A stretch of 64,000 nucleotides of DNA from Paenibacillus hemerocallicola (GCF_006265175.1 NZ_VDCQ01000047.1:1-64000), one strand, 5' to 3'; counted from the first letter of the stretch, positions 16,569-25,117 are shown. Notes: generated from the sequence alone by a model not told the origin. Program-made: numbers and translations.

Positions 16569-19307
16569 ATGTTGGAGCGATATGGGCACGGTGGGGATTT
16601 GACGACCGCGGAGGCGGTGTTCGGCAAACCGTCCGGACAATTTGTCGATTTTAGTTCGAATATGAACCCGTTCGGCCCGCCGGAACGCGTCGGCAGGCTG
16701 TTGGCCGAACGGTGGCGGGAGCTTGCCCGTTATCCGGATCCGGCAGTTCGGGGGCTGCGCCGCGCAATCGCGGACAAGTATCGGATACCGGAGGAAAGCG
16801 TGCTGGTCGGCAACGGGGCGGCCGAATTGATCGACTTGTCCATCCGGGCATGGAGTCCCCGCTCGGTGGGACTGGCCCGGCCGTCCTTCTCGGAATACGA
16901 GGAAGCCGTTTTGAAAATTGGGGGCCGTATCGTCGATATTCCGCTGTCGGAGGAAGACGGCTTTTCTCTGCGCGAAGAGTCCGTCCGCATGGCGGCGGCG
17001 CAGGCCGATCTGCTGATGCTCGGGCATCCGAACAATCCGACCGGGCGTTTGGCCGACCGGGACATGCTGCTGCGGCTCGTCGGCGACCGGATTCCGTTGA
17101 TCGTCGACGAAGCATTCGTCGATTTCGTGCCGGACGAGGAATCGGCAAGCCTGATCCGGCTGGCGGCGGAGACGGAAAGGCTGTGCGTGATCCGCTCGAT
17201 GACGAAGTTTTACGCGATTCCGGGCATCCGGCTCGGCTTCGTCGTGGCGCATCCGAATGAAATCCGCAAGATGGCGGCCCTTCAGGTGCCATGGAGCGTC
17301 AACGCGATCGCCCAATGGGTCGGAGAGGCCGTATTCGCCGAACGGGAATATGCCGAGCGGACACGGAGCTGGCTTGCGGCAGAACGGCCATGGCTTGCGG
17401 AGAAGCTGCGGGAGCTCGGACTTTCCGTTTATCATAGCGACGTCAATTTCCTGCTCGTCTCGATCCCGGACTGTTTCGGCATCGATGCGAAGCGGCTTCA
17501 GCGGCTCATGGGCGAATCGGGCGTGCTGATCCGCGACGCTTCCCTGTTCCCCGGCCTCGGCTCCGCTTATTTCCGAGTCGCGATCCGGTTCAGGGAAGAC
17601 AATGCGATTCTGGTCGACCGGCTCGGGCAGGCTTTGGACGATGGTCGGGAAGGAGCGCTATCGGCGGCATGCATACAGCAGTCGCCGGCGGAGGAAACAG
17701 CCGCCGGAGAAGCGGCGACAACAGCCGGAGAAGCTGCGGCAGGCGGTTGGCCGCAAGAGCCGATGGCGCCGACCATCATGTTCCAGGGGACGTCGTCGGA
17801 TGCGGGCAAAAGCATCTTGACGACCGCACTTTGCCGCATTCTGCTGCAGGACGGACGAAAGGTTGCCCCGTTCAAATCGCAGAACATGTCGCTGAACTCG
17901 TACGTTACCCCGGACGGCAAAGAAATCGGCAGAGCGCAGGGGATGCAGGCGGACGCCTGCCGCATTCCCGCGACGACCGACATGAACCCGATTCTGCTGA
18001 AGCCGAAAAAGGACATGGTATCGCAGGTTGTCGTGCACGGCAAGCCGCTGCGCGATTACGACGCCAGGACTTACCGGGAAAAATATCTCGGCGAAGCCGA
18101 GCATATCGTCAAGGAAGCGCTCGGACGGTTGCGCAGCCGCTACGAGGTCGTCGTGATCGAAGGTGCCGGAAGCCCGGCGGAGGTCAACTTGAAAGACCGC
18201 GACATCGTCAACATGAGGCTGGCCGGGTGGGCCGATGCTCCCGTGCTGTTGATTGCCGACATCGACCGGGGCGGGGTATTCGCTTCCCTCGTCGGCACGC
18301 TCGACATTTTGACCCCGGAGGAACGGGATCGCGTGAAAGGCTTCGTCATCAACAAATTCCGCGGCGACGTCACGCTGCTGAAGCCCGGACTCGATTGGCT
18401 GGAAAATCGGACGGGCAAGCCGGTCTTGGGGGTCATTCCGTACTTGCCGGATCTCGGGCTGGAGGACGAGGATTCGGCCTCTCTCGATGCGAAGAGGGCA
18501 ACCGCCGTGAAGCGGAAAGGTCAGGTGGATATCGCCGTCCTGCGCCTGCCGCGGCTGTCCAATTTTACCGATTTCGACCCGCTGTTCGAGGAGCCGGACG
18601 TCCATGTACGCTATGTCTCCACCGTCTCCGAGTGGGGCGATCCGGATGCGGTCGTTATTCCGGGAAGCAAGAACACGGTCGACGATTTGAAGTTTTTGCG
18701 CGCGACCGCGCTGGAGACGTGCATTCGCCGCCACGTCGAGGGCGGCGGAAGGCTGCTCGGCATTTGCGCCGGCTACCAGATGATGGGCAAGCGGCTGCTC
18801 GACCCGGAGCGGATCGAATCCGATACGGAGGAGCTTCCGGGAATCGGACTGTTCCCTGCGGAGACGACGTTCACGCCCGACAAGCGGACCGAGCGGGTGG
18901 CCGGGACCGTCGAGCTGCCGGGCAAAGGGAAGCTGGACGTAGACGGCTACGAGATTCATATGGGGCGTACCGCTTTTCTCGGGCCGATCCGCCAGCCTTT
19001 TTCGATTCGGGTTCACGACGCGCCGGATTCGGAGGACTCGTATCACCCGGACGGAGCCGTATCGGCGGACGGGAAAGTCTGGGGGACGTACATGCACGGC
19101 ATTTTGCACAACGACGAGCTCAGACGGTTCTGGATCAACGAGATCCGCTCGGATAAAGGCTGGTCTCCCTTTGCCGGGGAGCTGAAGTTTATGAGCAAGC
19201 GCGAGGCGGCGTTCGACCGGCTGGCCGACCATGTGCGGCAGCATTTGGATATGGAGCGCATTTATGCGATGATGAATAGGGAGAACGAAAGGGGACGGGA
19301 CGAATGA
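16569..19307 (+). CDS. Fused threonine-phosphate decarboxylase (CobD) and cobyric acid synthase (CobQ)
   Basis: One 912-codon frame encodes two enzymes. Residues about 1-365 are a PLP enzyme of the HisC-like CobD group (FSSNMNPFGPP, GHPNNPTGR, IVDEAFVDF, Schiff-base lysine K213 in SMTKFYAIPGIRLGF) that makes aminopropanol phosphate. Residues about 366-398 are an Ala/Glu/Gly-rich linker. Residues 399-912 are CobQ, the glutamine-dependent amidotransferase that converts adenosylcobyrinate a,c-diamide to adenosylcobyric acid: GTSSDAGKSI nucleotide motif, and a C-terminal GATase with Cys C733 in LLGICAGYQMMG and a late MHGILHN. Both halves look complete. An internal ATG at 17763 could yield CobQ alone, but it has no good ribosome site. 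Confidence 0.93.
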   Translation: MLERYGHGGDLTTAEAVFGKPSGQFVDFSSNMNPFGPPERVGRLLAERWRELARYPDPAVRGLRRAIADKYRIPEESVLVGNGAAELIDLSIRAWSPRSVGLARPSFSEYEEAVLKIGGRIVDIPLSEEDGFSLREESVRMAAAQADLLMLGHPNNPTGRLADRDMLLRLVGDRIPLIVDEAFVDFVPDEESASLIRLAAETERLCVIRSMTKFYAIPGIRLGFVVAHPNEIRKMAALQVPWSVNAIAQWVGEAVFAEREYAERTRSWLAAERPWLAEKLRELGLSVYHSDVNFLLVSIPDCFGIDAKRLQRLMGESGVLIRDASLFPGLGSAYFRVAIRFREDNAILVDRLGQALDDGREGALSAACIQQSPAEETAAGEAATTAGEAAAGGWPQEPMAPTIMFQGTSSDAGKSILTTALCRILLQDGRKVAPFKSQNMSLNSYVTPDGKEIGRAQGMQADACRIPATTDMNPILLKPKKDMVSQVVVHGKPLRDYDARTYREKYLGEAEHIVKEALGRLRSRYEVVVIEGAGSPAEVNLKDRDIVNMRLAGWADAPVLLIADIDRGGVFASLVGTLDILTPEERDRVKGFVINKFRGDVTLLKPGLDWLENRTGKPVLGVIPYLPDLGLEDEDSASLDAKRATAVKRKGQVDIAVLRLPRLSNFTDFDPLFEEPDVHVRYVSTVSEWGDPDAVVIPGSKNTVDDLKFLRATALETCIRRHVEGGGRLLGICAGYQMMGKRLLDPERIESDTEELPGIGLFPAETTFTPDKRTERVAGTVELPGKGKLDVDGYEIHMGRTAFLGPIRQPFSIRVHDAPDSEDSYHPDGAVSADGKVWGTYMHGILHNDELRRFWINEIRSDKGWSPFAGELKFMSKREAAFDRLADHVRQHLDMERIYAMMNRENERGRDE

Positions 19308-19876
19308 GAATTTACACGAGAACGGGCGACAAAGGACAGACCGGAGTCATCGGGGGACGCGTCGACAAGGACGACGCGCGCGTGGAAGCATACGGAACGA
19401 CGGACGAGCTGAATTGCTTTCTCGGGCAAGCGATCAGCGTCATGACGGGCGACAAGCTCGCCGATTTGAAGGCGGATCTCGAGCTGATCCAGCACGAGCT
19501 GTTCGACTGCGGCTCCGACCTGGCCCTGCTCAAGCCGGAGCTTCGTCCTTACAAGGTGACGGCGGACATGGTGGACCGTCTGGAGGCTTGGATCGACAAA
19601 TACGATGCGGAGACGCCGGATATTACCCGCTTCATCCTGCCGGGGGGATCGTCCGCTTCTTCGCTCCTCCACGTCTGCCGTACCGTATGCCGCCGAGCGG
19701 AAAGACGGTGCGTCACCTTGTCCAAGCAGGCGGAGATCAATGAAGAGGTTCGCCGCTATTTGAACCGGCTGTCCGACTTCTTCTTTACGGTCGCCCGTAC
19801 CGCCAACCATCGCGAGGGAGTGCCGGATGTGGAATATGCCCGAAGCCCGGAAGTGTTCCGGCGCAAATCGAAATGA
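19304..19876 (+). CDS. PduO-type ATP:cob(I)alamin adenosyltransferase
   Basis: The 190-residue enzyme transfers the 5'-deoxyadenosyl group from ATP to cob(I)alamin or cobinamide. It shows the family N-terminal TRTGDKGQTGVIGG ATP-binding stretch, AYGTTDELN, and later CRRAERRCVTL and LNRLSDFFFTVAR. It overlaps the cobD-cobQ stop by 4 bp (ATGA) and the next gene by 4 bp, so translation of the three is coupled. Confidence 0.95.
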   Translation: MRIYTRTGDKGQTGVIGGRVDKDDARVEAYGTTDELNCFLGQAISVMTGDKLADLKADLELIQHELFDCGSDLALLKPELRPYKVTADMVDRLEAWIDKYDAETPDITRFILPGGSSASSLLHVCRTVCRRAERRCVTLSKQAEINEEVRRYLNRLSDFFFTVARTANHREGVPDVEYARSPEVFRRKSK

Positions 19877-20844
19877 ACTATTATGAGCCGCTGACCTACG
19901 TTGTTCCCCCGGAGCAGGACGGGGCAATGCTCAAGACGCTGCTTCGCGACAGGATGAAGCTGTCCCGCAAGCTGCTGTCCCGGTTGAAGCTGACTCCCGA
20001 AGGAATAACCGTCAACGGACAAAGGCGTTATACGTCCGCGCGCGTACAGGCCGGCGACGTCGTGGAAATCCGCATGGAGGAGGAGCAGTCCGAGGACATT
20101 TTGCCCCAGGACATTCCGCTCGACATTTTGCATGAGGACGAACACTTGTTAATCGTCAATAAACCCGCGGGCATTATCGTACACCCGACCCATGGCCATT
20201 ATACGAATACGATTGCCAACGGAGTCGTCCATTATTGGCGGCAGCGGGGCGAGAAGATCCGCTTCCGGCCCGTCCACCGGCTCGACCGGGAGACGTCGGG
20301 AGTGCTCGCCATCGCCAAAAATCCGTACGCCCATCAGCATATTTCCGAGCAAATGCAGGCGGGCGGGGTGGACAAAACGTACTTGGCGATCGTCCACGGT
20401 TCGGTCGGGCCGGACGGCGGGACGATCGACGCTCCGATCGACCGCGATCCCGAATCGCCGCACGTCCGCATCGTGTTGCCGGGCGGGTATCGGTCCGTGA
20501 CCCATTACAAGACGGTCGAACGGTACGGCTCGTTTGCCTCGCTCGTAAGACTGCGGCTCGAGACGGGCCGCACGCACCAAATCCGCGTCCATATGAAGCA
20601 TCTCGGCCATCCTTTGGTAGGCGATGCGATGTACGGAATCGGTGCGCAATCGGGAAACGGACTCGAGACGGCTGTGCGCGAAGACGCAAAGACGGCCGAA
20701 GGAATATCCCTCGACCGTCACGCCCTGCACGCCGCCCGGCTCGCCTTCGCCCACCCCGCAGACCGGCGTCCCGTCGGCTTCGAGGCTCCGCTGCCGGCCG
20801 ATATGGCCGGCTTGATCGGACGGCTGCGCGCTCACTTGGAATGA
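19873..20844 (+). CDS. RluA-family RNA pseudouridine synthase
   Basis: The 323-residue protein has an N-terminal S4-like RNA-binding segment (LLRDRMKLSRKLLSRLKLTPEGITVNG) and a RluA catalytic domain with HRLDRETSGVLAIAKN (catalytic Asp D138), IVNKPAGIIVHPTHGH, and RLETGRTHQIRVHMKHLGHPLVGD. It isomerises specific uridines in rRNA or tRNA; the target cannot be assigned. It is the last gene of the cobalamin operon, linked by an ATGA overlap, although no known step of cobalamin metabolism needs it. Confidence 0.93.
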   Translation: MNYYEPLTYVVPPEQDGAMLKTLLRDRMKLSRKLLSRLKLTPEGITVNGQRRYTSARVQAGDVVEIRMEEEQSEDILPQDIPLDILHEDEHLLIVNKPAGIIVHPTHGHYTNTIANGVVHYWRQRGEKIRFRPVHRLDRETSGVLAIAKNPYAHQHISEQMQAGGVDKTYLAIVHGSVGPDGGTIDAPIDRDPESPHVRIVLPGGYRSVTHYKTVERYGSFASLVRLRLETGRTHQIRVHMKHLGHPLVGDAMYGIGAQSGNGLETAVREDAKTAEGISLDRHALHAARLAFAHPADRRPVGFEAPLPADMAGLIGRLRAHLE

Positions 20845-21002
20845 AGATTGCCGCTGTGCGTTTTATTGCCCGTCCCGCCCTGGGTGTCGTCCCGCTGCTC
20901 CAATTGCTGCTGCTTCACGGTCGAATTCGGGCCGCACCCGGCCGACAGGGCGGCGACAAGCATGACGGCGGCCAAGAAGGCCGCCGTTTTACGAAGTTTC
21001 AT
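20832..21002 (-). CDS. Small 56-residue lipoprotein, antisense overlap with the rluA-like gene
   Basis: Reading the minus strand from ATG 21002 gives 56 residues with a clear lipoprotein signal: MKLRKTAAFLAAVMLVAALS followed by lipobox SAGC (Cys 23), then a short polar tail (PNSTVKQQQLEQRDDTQ...). A strong ribosome site (GGGGAGGAC) lies about 8 bp before the ATG. The stop codon is inside the last codons of the convergent pseudouridine synthase gene (13-bp overlap). It has no recognisable family; short Gln/Asn/Thr-rich lipoproteins are common in spore formers. Confidence 0.7.
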   Translation of the reverse strand: MKLRKTAAFLAAVMLVAALSAGCGPNSTVKQQQLEQRDDTQGGTGNKTHSGNLHSK

Positions 21003-21211
21003 GACGCTGTCCTCCCCGTAAGGTATTCTCTTCCTGTTCTTGCTGTTCTTACTGTTTCATGATCCGCCTCATTTTATCCGCACCGATTCCGCCATTTTGT
21101 ATGCCACGCCACTTTCTTGTTCGCTCTTTTCATGTATAATGAGAAAGTCTGTTATCGAACGGCGGCTGGAGCAGCGTTTTTAATTTACATAACGATAGCC
21201 GAAGGAGAGAA

Positions 21212-21592
21212 ATGATGAGCAAGCAGCAATCGGTGTCCGTTTATTTATACCCGAAATGCGGGACGTGCCGGGACGCCCTGAAATCGTTGGACCGCAAAGG
21301 CGTCCGACCGGATGAGACGGTCAACATTTTCGAGACGCCGCCTTCCCGGGATCGCATGGCCGAAATGATCGCCAAGAGCGGACTTCCGATGAAAAAGTTT
21401 TTCAATACGTCCGGCGAAGTGTATAAGGAAATGCAGCTGAAGGACAAGCTGTCCGGGATGAGCGAAGCGGAGATGATCGATCTGCTCGCCTCCAACGGAC
21501 GGCTGATCAAACGTCCGATCGTCTATGACGGGGAACGGGTTACGGTCGGGTTCAAGGAAGACGAATACGAGCGGGTATGGAAGCGAAGCTAG
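21212..21592 (+). CDS. ArsC/Spx/MgsR-family thioredoxin-fold protein
   Basis: The 126-residue protein has the family start VSVYLYPKCGTCRDALKSLDRKGV with a CGTC redox motif, then FNTSGEVYKEM (the arsenate-reductase-like N-T-S-G loop) and RPIVYDGERVTVGF. It is closest in pattern to the YusI/YffB-type arsenate reductase-like group of bacilli rather than to Spx itself. The physiological role of that group is not settled. Start at ATG 21212 or 21215 behind GGAGAG. Confidence 0.88.
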   Translation: MMSKQQSVSVYLYPKCGTCRDALKSLDRKGVRPDETVNIFETPPSRDRMAEMIAKSGLPMKKFFNTSGEVYKEMQLKDKLSGMSEAEMIDLLASNGRLIKRPIVYDGERVTVGFKEDEYERVWKRS

Positions 21593-21658
21593 ACAGAAAC
21601 AAGGGACAGCGGCATTCGGCCGCTGCAGACCTGGAAAGATAGAAGGGGGGCCGGTCCG

Positions 21659-22753
21659 TTGAGGCGACAAACAAAACCGAATCGGAACGAAAAATGGGCG
21701 CCGAGCGCGGCCGGACTATTTTCGATTGCCGGAGTCAAGACGCTGCTGCAGTTTTTGCGGCTCGGCAAAAAGAGCGGAGCTTTGCTCAGCATGGCCGTCG
21801 CTACGGCCATTTATATGTGGTTTTACCAATGGGAGTTCGCGCTCGGCGTAACGCTCATGGTGCTTGTTCATGAGCTCGGTCATGTGGCGGCTGCCCGACA
21901 TAAAGGCATTCCGGTAACGGCACCCTTCTTCATTCCGTTTCTCGGGGCGCTCATTATGCTTAAACGGAATCCGCGCGATGCGGAGACCGAAGCTTTCGTC
22001 GCCTTGGGAGGGCCGCTGCTCGGCACGCTCGGCGCGTTCGTTTCTTTCTTGATCGGCCTTGCGACCGGAGAGCCTTTGTTTTACGCAATCGCCTATATCG
22101 GCTTCACGCTGAACCTGATCAACCTTCTGCCGATACACCCGCTGGACGGAGGCCGGATCGCTTCGTCCGTTACGCGCTGGTTATGGGTGGCGGGCGCCTT
22201 GGGGGGCTTGGTCGCCGTCATTTTTCTGCACTCGATCCTGTTTTTCCTGCTGTGGGCTCTGTTCGTCTGGGATTTGATCTCCAAATATATCGTGCACAGA
22301 GGGAAAACGACGGAATACTCGTTCTGGGGCAAAATCGAGGTGCCGTTCGAGCAAATTCCGGGAGAGAATTGGATGCTCATCCCGTTTCGCGAACGCGAGC
22401 CGCTTCCGTATCGCACCTATTCCGATTTGGACGGGAAGCAGTGGGTGGAAATCGAGTGGGAGGAAGCCGATGTCGTCCATTTGATCAAAATGCAGGAGCA
22501 AGGCATTATCCGCTCCGTCGTCAGCACCAAGGTCGAACGGCGGTGGCGGCAAACGCCGAAGGTCGTCGTGCTTCGCTACCAAATCGATTACGAGCCGCAC
22601 GAAATCGAAAATTATTACGAGGTGCCGGACAAGATTCGCTGGAAATTCGGCATCAGCTATGGAGCGCTTGCACTCGTGCTGTTCGTCATGCTCGATATCG
22701 TGCAAATGATGCTGAACGCGCAGGGAGGCTTCCTGCATTCGTTAAGAAAGTAA
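21659..22753 (+). CDS. M50-family (site-2 protease-like) membrane metalloprotease
   Basis: The 364-residue protein has a zinc motif HELGH (H71, E72, H75) inside a membrane span (MVLVHELGHVAAARHKGIPV) and the second family motif NLLPIHPLDGGRI about 90 residues later, whose Asp is the third zinc ligand. About five to six hydrophobic segments are seen, plus a soluble region (about 215-330) before a final span. Start is TTG 21659 with AAGGGGGG 7 bp upstream. Substrate unknown; the group is annotated as intramembrane-cleaving protease. Confidence 0.88.
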   Translation: MRRQTKPNRNEKWAPSAAGLFSIAGVKTLLQFLRLGKKSGALLSMAVATAIYMWFYQWEFALGVTLMVLVHELGHVAAARHKGIPVTAPFFIPFLGALIMLKRNPRDAETEAFVALGGPLLGTLGAFVSFLIGLATGEPLFYAIAYIGFTLNLINLLPIHPLDGGRIASSVTRWLWVAGALGGLVAVIFLHSILFFLLWALFVWDLISKYIVHRGKTTEYSFWGKIEVPFEQIPGENWMLIPFREREPLPYRTYSDLDGKQWVEIEWEEADVVHLIKMQEQGIIRSVVSTKVERRWRQTPKVVVLRYQIDYEPHEIENYYEVPDKIRWKFGISYGALALVLFVMLDIVQMMLNAQGGFLHSLRK

Positions 22754-22828
22754 AAAGTTAACGGGATAAATCGAGTAAATGAACACAAAATGTTTTAGTT
22801 CAACTTCCTATAGGCGGGAGCGAGAGTG

Positions 22829-24022
22829 ATGAAACGTTTCGGTTCGAGCCGGCTTCAGCTGCTGGGGTCGGCCATTTTCTCGGAAGTGGGCCAGTGGAAG
22901 CGGGCGGCGGAAGCGGCAGGGCACGACATCATCGATCTGGGCATCGGCAGTCCGGACCGCCCGCCTTCGGAACGCGTTATGGAGTCGCTGGCCAGCGCGG
23001 CCCGGAATCCGGCCAATTACGGATATCCGACCTCCGAGGGAACGCTCGCTTTCCGCAGCGCCGTTGCCCGCTGGTACGACTTCCGTTTCGGGGTCAAGCT
23101 GGATCCGGAGCTCGAGGTGACGACGTTGATGGGCTCGCAGGACGGGTTGGCCCATTTGGCGATGGCCATTGCCGATCCGGGCGATATAGCCATCGTGCCG
23201 GATCCCGGCTATCCGATTTATTCGGCCAGTCTCGTGCTCGCCGGAGTTACTCCTTACTTGCTTCCGCTTCGAGCGGAGAACGGCTTTTTGCCGGAATTCG
23301 CTGAAATCCCCGAGCGAACGGCTGCGTCCGCCAAGTTTATTTTGCTTAATTACCCGAGCAACCCGCTGTCGGCCGTGGCCGACTTCGGTTTTTACGAAGA
23401 GCTTGTCGATTTCGCCAAAAGGCACGGCATGCTTATCGTGCACGACGCGGCATACTCCGAGATGGCATACGACGGGTTTCGGCCGCGAAGCGTGCTGGAA
23501 GTTCCCGGTGCCAAGGAAATCGCTGTCGAATTTCACTCGTTGTCGAAAAGCTTCAATATGGCGGGCTGCAGGCTCGCTTTCCTGGTCGGCAACAAGGAGG
23601 CGGTGGGCGCGCTGCGGACGTTGAAGTCGAACATCGACTATGGCGTTTTTGCCGCCGTACAGGAAGCCGGTATTGCCGCGCTTGACGATCAGATGGCCGG
23701 TTCCGGCTGGGAAGTCGCCTCGGTTTACGAGCGAAGAAGGAATATCGTGGTCGACGGCTTGCGGGAGGTAGGCTGGAACGTACCCAAGCCGAAAGCGACC
23801 ATGTTCCTTTGGGCGCCCATTCCGCCCGGCTGGACATCTCGACAAATTTCCCGGGAAATCTTGCTTTCCGTCGGCGTTGTCGTAATTCCGGGCGACGCGT
23901 TCGGCCAGCAGGGACAAGGCTTTGTCCGTATCGCACTCGTCCAGGAGGAGGAGCGGCTTGCGGAAGCAGTTCGCCGAATCGGTCGGTTTTTGCACGATAG
24001 GGGCGTCGGAGCGTCGAGTTAA
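22829..24022 (+). CDS. PLP-dependent aminotransferase (LL-diaminopimelate aminotransferase-like)
   Basis: The protein of about 397 residues is a fold-type I class I/II aminotransferase with DLGIGSPDRPP, GSQDGLAHLAMAI, NYPSNPLSAVA, VHDAAYSEMAYDG and the Schiff-base lysine near residue 240 in HSLSKSFNMAGCRLAF. The DLGIGSPD...GSQDG pattern is typical of the DapL/alanine aminotransferase-like branch. GTG 22826 immediately before the ATG is an equally possible start. It stands alone between the protease gene and a repeat-rich spacer. Confidence 0.9.
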   Translation: MKRFGSSRLQLLGSAIFSEVGQWKRAAEAAGHDIIDLGIGSPDRPPSERVMESLASAARNPANYGYPTSEGTLAFRSAVARWYDFRFGVKLDPELEVTTLMGSQDGLAHLAMAIADPGDIAIVPDPGYPIYSASLVLAGVTPYLLPLRAENGFLPEFAEIPERTAASAKFILLNYPSNPLSAVADFGFYEELVDFAKRHGMLIVHDAAYSEMAYDGFRPRSVLEVPGAKEIAVEFHSLSKSFNMAGCRLAFLVGNKEAVGALRTLKSNIDYGVFAAVQEAGIAALDDQMAGSGWEVASVYERRRNIVVDGLREVGWNVPKPKATMFLWAPIPPGWTSRQISREILLSVGVVVIPGDAFGQQGQGFVRIALVQEEERLAEAVRRIGRFLHDRGVGASS

Positions 24023-24112
24023 TGCGGGGCGCGGTCGGCTGTATCGGCTGATGTCGAATCGTTCGCAGGCGGGCTGACAGCGTGACGGACAAGGAAGAGC
24101 GGGAGGCGTAGG

Positions 24113-24144
24113 GCGACGGAGTCAGATTCCGTCCGCCTTCTTTT
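24113..24144 (+). terminator. Terminator-like hairpin
   Basis: GCGACGGA / TCCGTCCGC stem followed by CTTCTTTT, 90 bp after the aminotransferase; it also forms the left end of the duplicated segment (second copy at 24633). Confidence 0.5.
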
Positions 24145-24352
24145 GCTGCGTCTGCTTTGCTGCCCTGAAACAGCTTTTTTATTTTCAGTGGTACGCTTCG
24201 AGAGACATGATTGCCACTATAATGGACTGAACTGGAAAACCTACATCTATTTTTGCTCGGTAAATCGCTAGGCGGTCTATAACTGGAAAAACTCCATCTA
24301 AATTCGCCGAAATCGCGTTTTCGGAGCGAAGCTGTTCTAATAGATGGAGGTT
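24115..24352. repeat. Duplicated intergenic segment, copy 1
   Basis: This segment is repeated with about 90 percent identity at 24633-24865, with no length change over the first 113 bp (GACGGA to the first ACTGGA palindrome). It includes the hairpin at 24113 and the first palindromes of the composite element at 24228. Confidence 0.85.
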
Positions 24353-24413
24353 ATCCATTTATTTCGGTGTCGTGACGAAAAATCATGGAAATAACAGCAT
24401 GATTTCCATTTAA
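24228..24413. repeat. Four-palindrome composite element, ACTGGA family
   Basis: Four 23-bp units at 24228-24250, 24279-24301, 24340-24362 and 24391-24413 start 51, 61 and 51 bp apart. Units have the form ATAACTGGA, 5 nt, TCCATCTAT or close variants (unit 4 keeps ATAAC and TCCATTTA but has lost the left TGGA). The geometry is identical to the AGCGGAA family at 29909, 52081 and 62174. Confidence 0.75.
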
Positions 24414-24469
24414 GGCTGGCAGCCGTGTCCAATCAAACCGGCATATCCCTCGACGAACGCAGAACTCCC

Positions 24470-24630
24470 GAAAGCGCTCGAAAAGCGCTCGAAAGACGCT
24501 CGAAAAGCGCTCGAAAGACGTTCGAAAAGCGCTCGAAAGACGCTCGAAAAGCGCTCGAAAGACGTTCGAAAAGCGCTCGAAAGGCGCTCAAAAGGCGCTC
24601 AAAAGGCGCTCAAAAGGCACTCGAAAGAGG
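24470..24630. repeat. 11-bp tandem repeat array
   Basis: About 14 units of CGCTCGAAAAG/CGCTCGAAAGA alternate, giving a 22-bp higher-order pattern, and drift to GCGCTCAAAAG at the right end. Because 11 is not a multiple of 3, a plus-strand frame through it encodes a repeating S-A-R-K-A-L-E-R-R-S-K pattern. I do not regard this as a gene. The array sits between the two copies of the duplicated segment. Confidence 0.9.
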
Positions 24631-24632
24631 GG

Positions 24633-24865
24633 GACGGAGCAAGATTCCGTCCGCCTTCTTTTGCTGCGTCTGCTCAGTTGTTTTGAAACAGCTTTTTTAT
24701 TTTCAGTGGTACGCTTCGAAAGACATGGTTGCCACTATAATGGACTGAACTGGAAAACCTACATCTATTTTTGCTCGATAAATCGCCAGGCGGTCTATAA
24801 CTGGAAAAACTCCATCTATATTCGCCGAAATCGCGTTTTCGAACGGAGCTGCTCTAATAGAGGGT
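24633..24865. repeat. Duplicated intergenic segment, copy 2, with truncated palindrome element
   Basis: Second copy of 24115-24352. Palindromes 1 and 2 (24746-24768 and 24797-24819, 51 bp apart) are intact. The third (from 24857) breaks off after ATAGAGGG, so units 3-4 of the composite element are missing. From 24870 to 25030 nothing recognisable is present. Confidence 0.85.
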
Positions 24866-25034
24866 ATAGCGGGTTAGGCACTGAACGAATTCATTCCGAT
24901 TAGCGGAAAGTTCGGGGCCAAATAGCGAAGAAGGTGTCGCTCCTCCGGTTTTGGATGGAGTGATGGTCTGCGTTTCCTCTTGAAAGCTTTATGTCGCAAA
25001 TAGTAAACGTTGTAAGGAGGGCATTCGCGTCCCA

Positions 25035-25064
25035 TTGACTCCTACGTATGATTTGCTGTATAAT
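25035..25064 (+). promoter_or_regulatory. SigA promoter upstream of the GPH transporter
   Basis: TTGACT (25035-25040), 18-bp spacer, perfect TATAAT (25059-25064). The leader to the transporter start is about 230 nt and carries a cre site and a tandem array. Confidence 0.82.
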
Positions 25065-25095
25065 TGTGGAAAACAGCCATTGAAAACGAACAATC

Positions 25096-25109
25096 TGAAA
25101 GCGTTTACA
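25096..25109 (+). promoter_or_regulatory. cre site (CcpA operator)
   Basis: TGAAAGCGTTTACA matches the consensus TGWAARCGYTWNCW at every position. It lies about 25 bp downstream of the expected transcription start, a position where CcpA usually blocks elongation or initiation. Carbon catabolite repression of the sugar transporter is the natural reading. Confidence 0.85.
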
Positions 25110-25117
25110 AAAAATCC

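Noticed and set aside
24425-24748. 107-codon plus-strand ORF with a repeating SARKALERRSK pattern
   Set aside because: It is the translation of an 11-bp DNA tandem array; it has no ribosome site and its ends lie in duplicated non-coding sequence.
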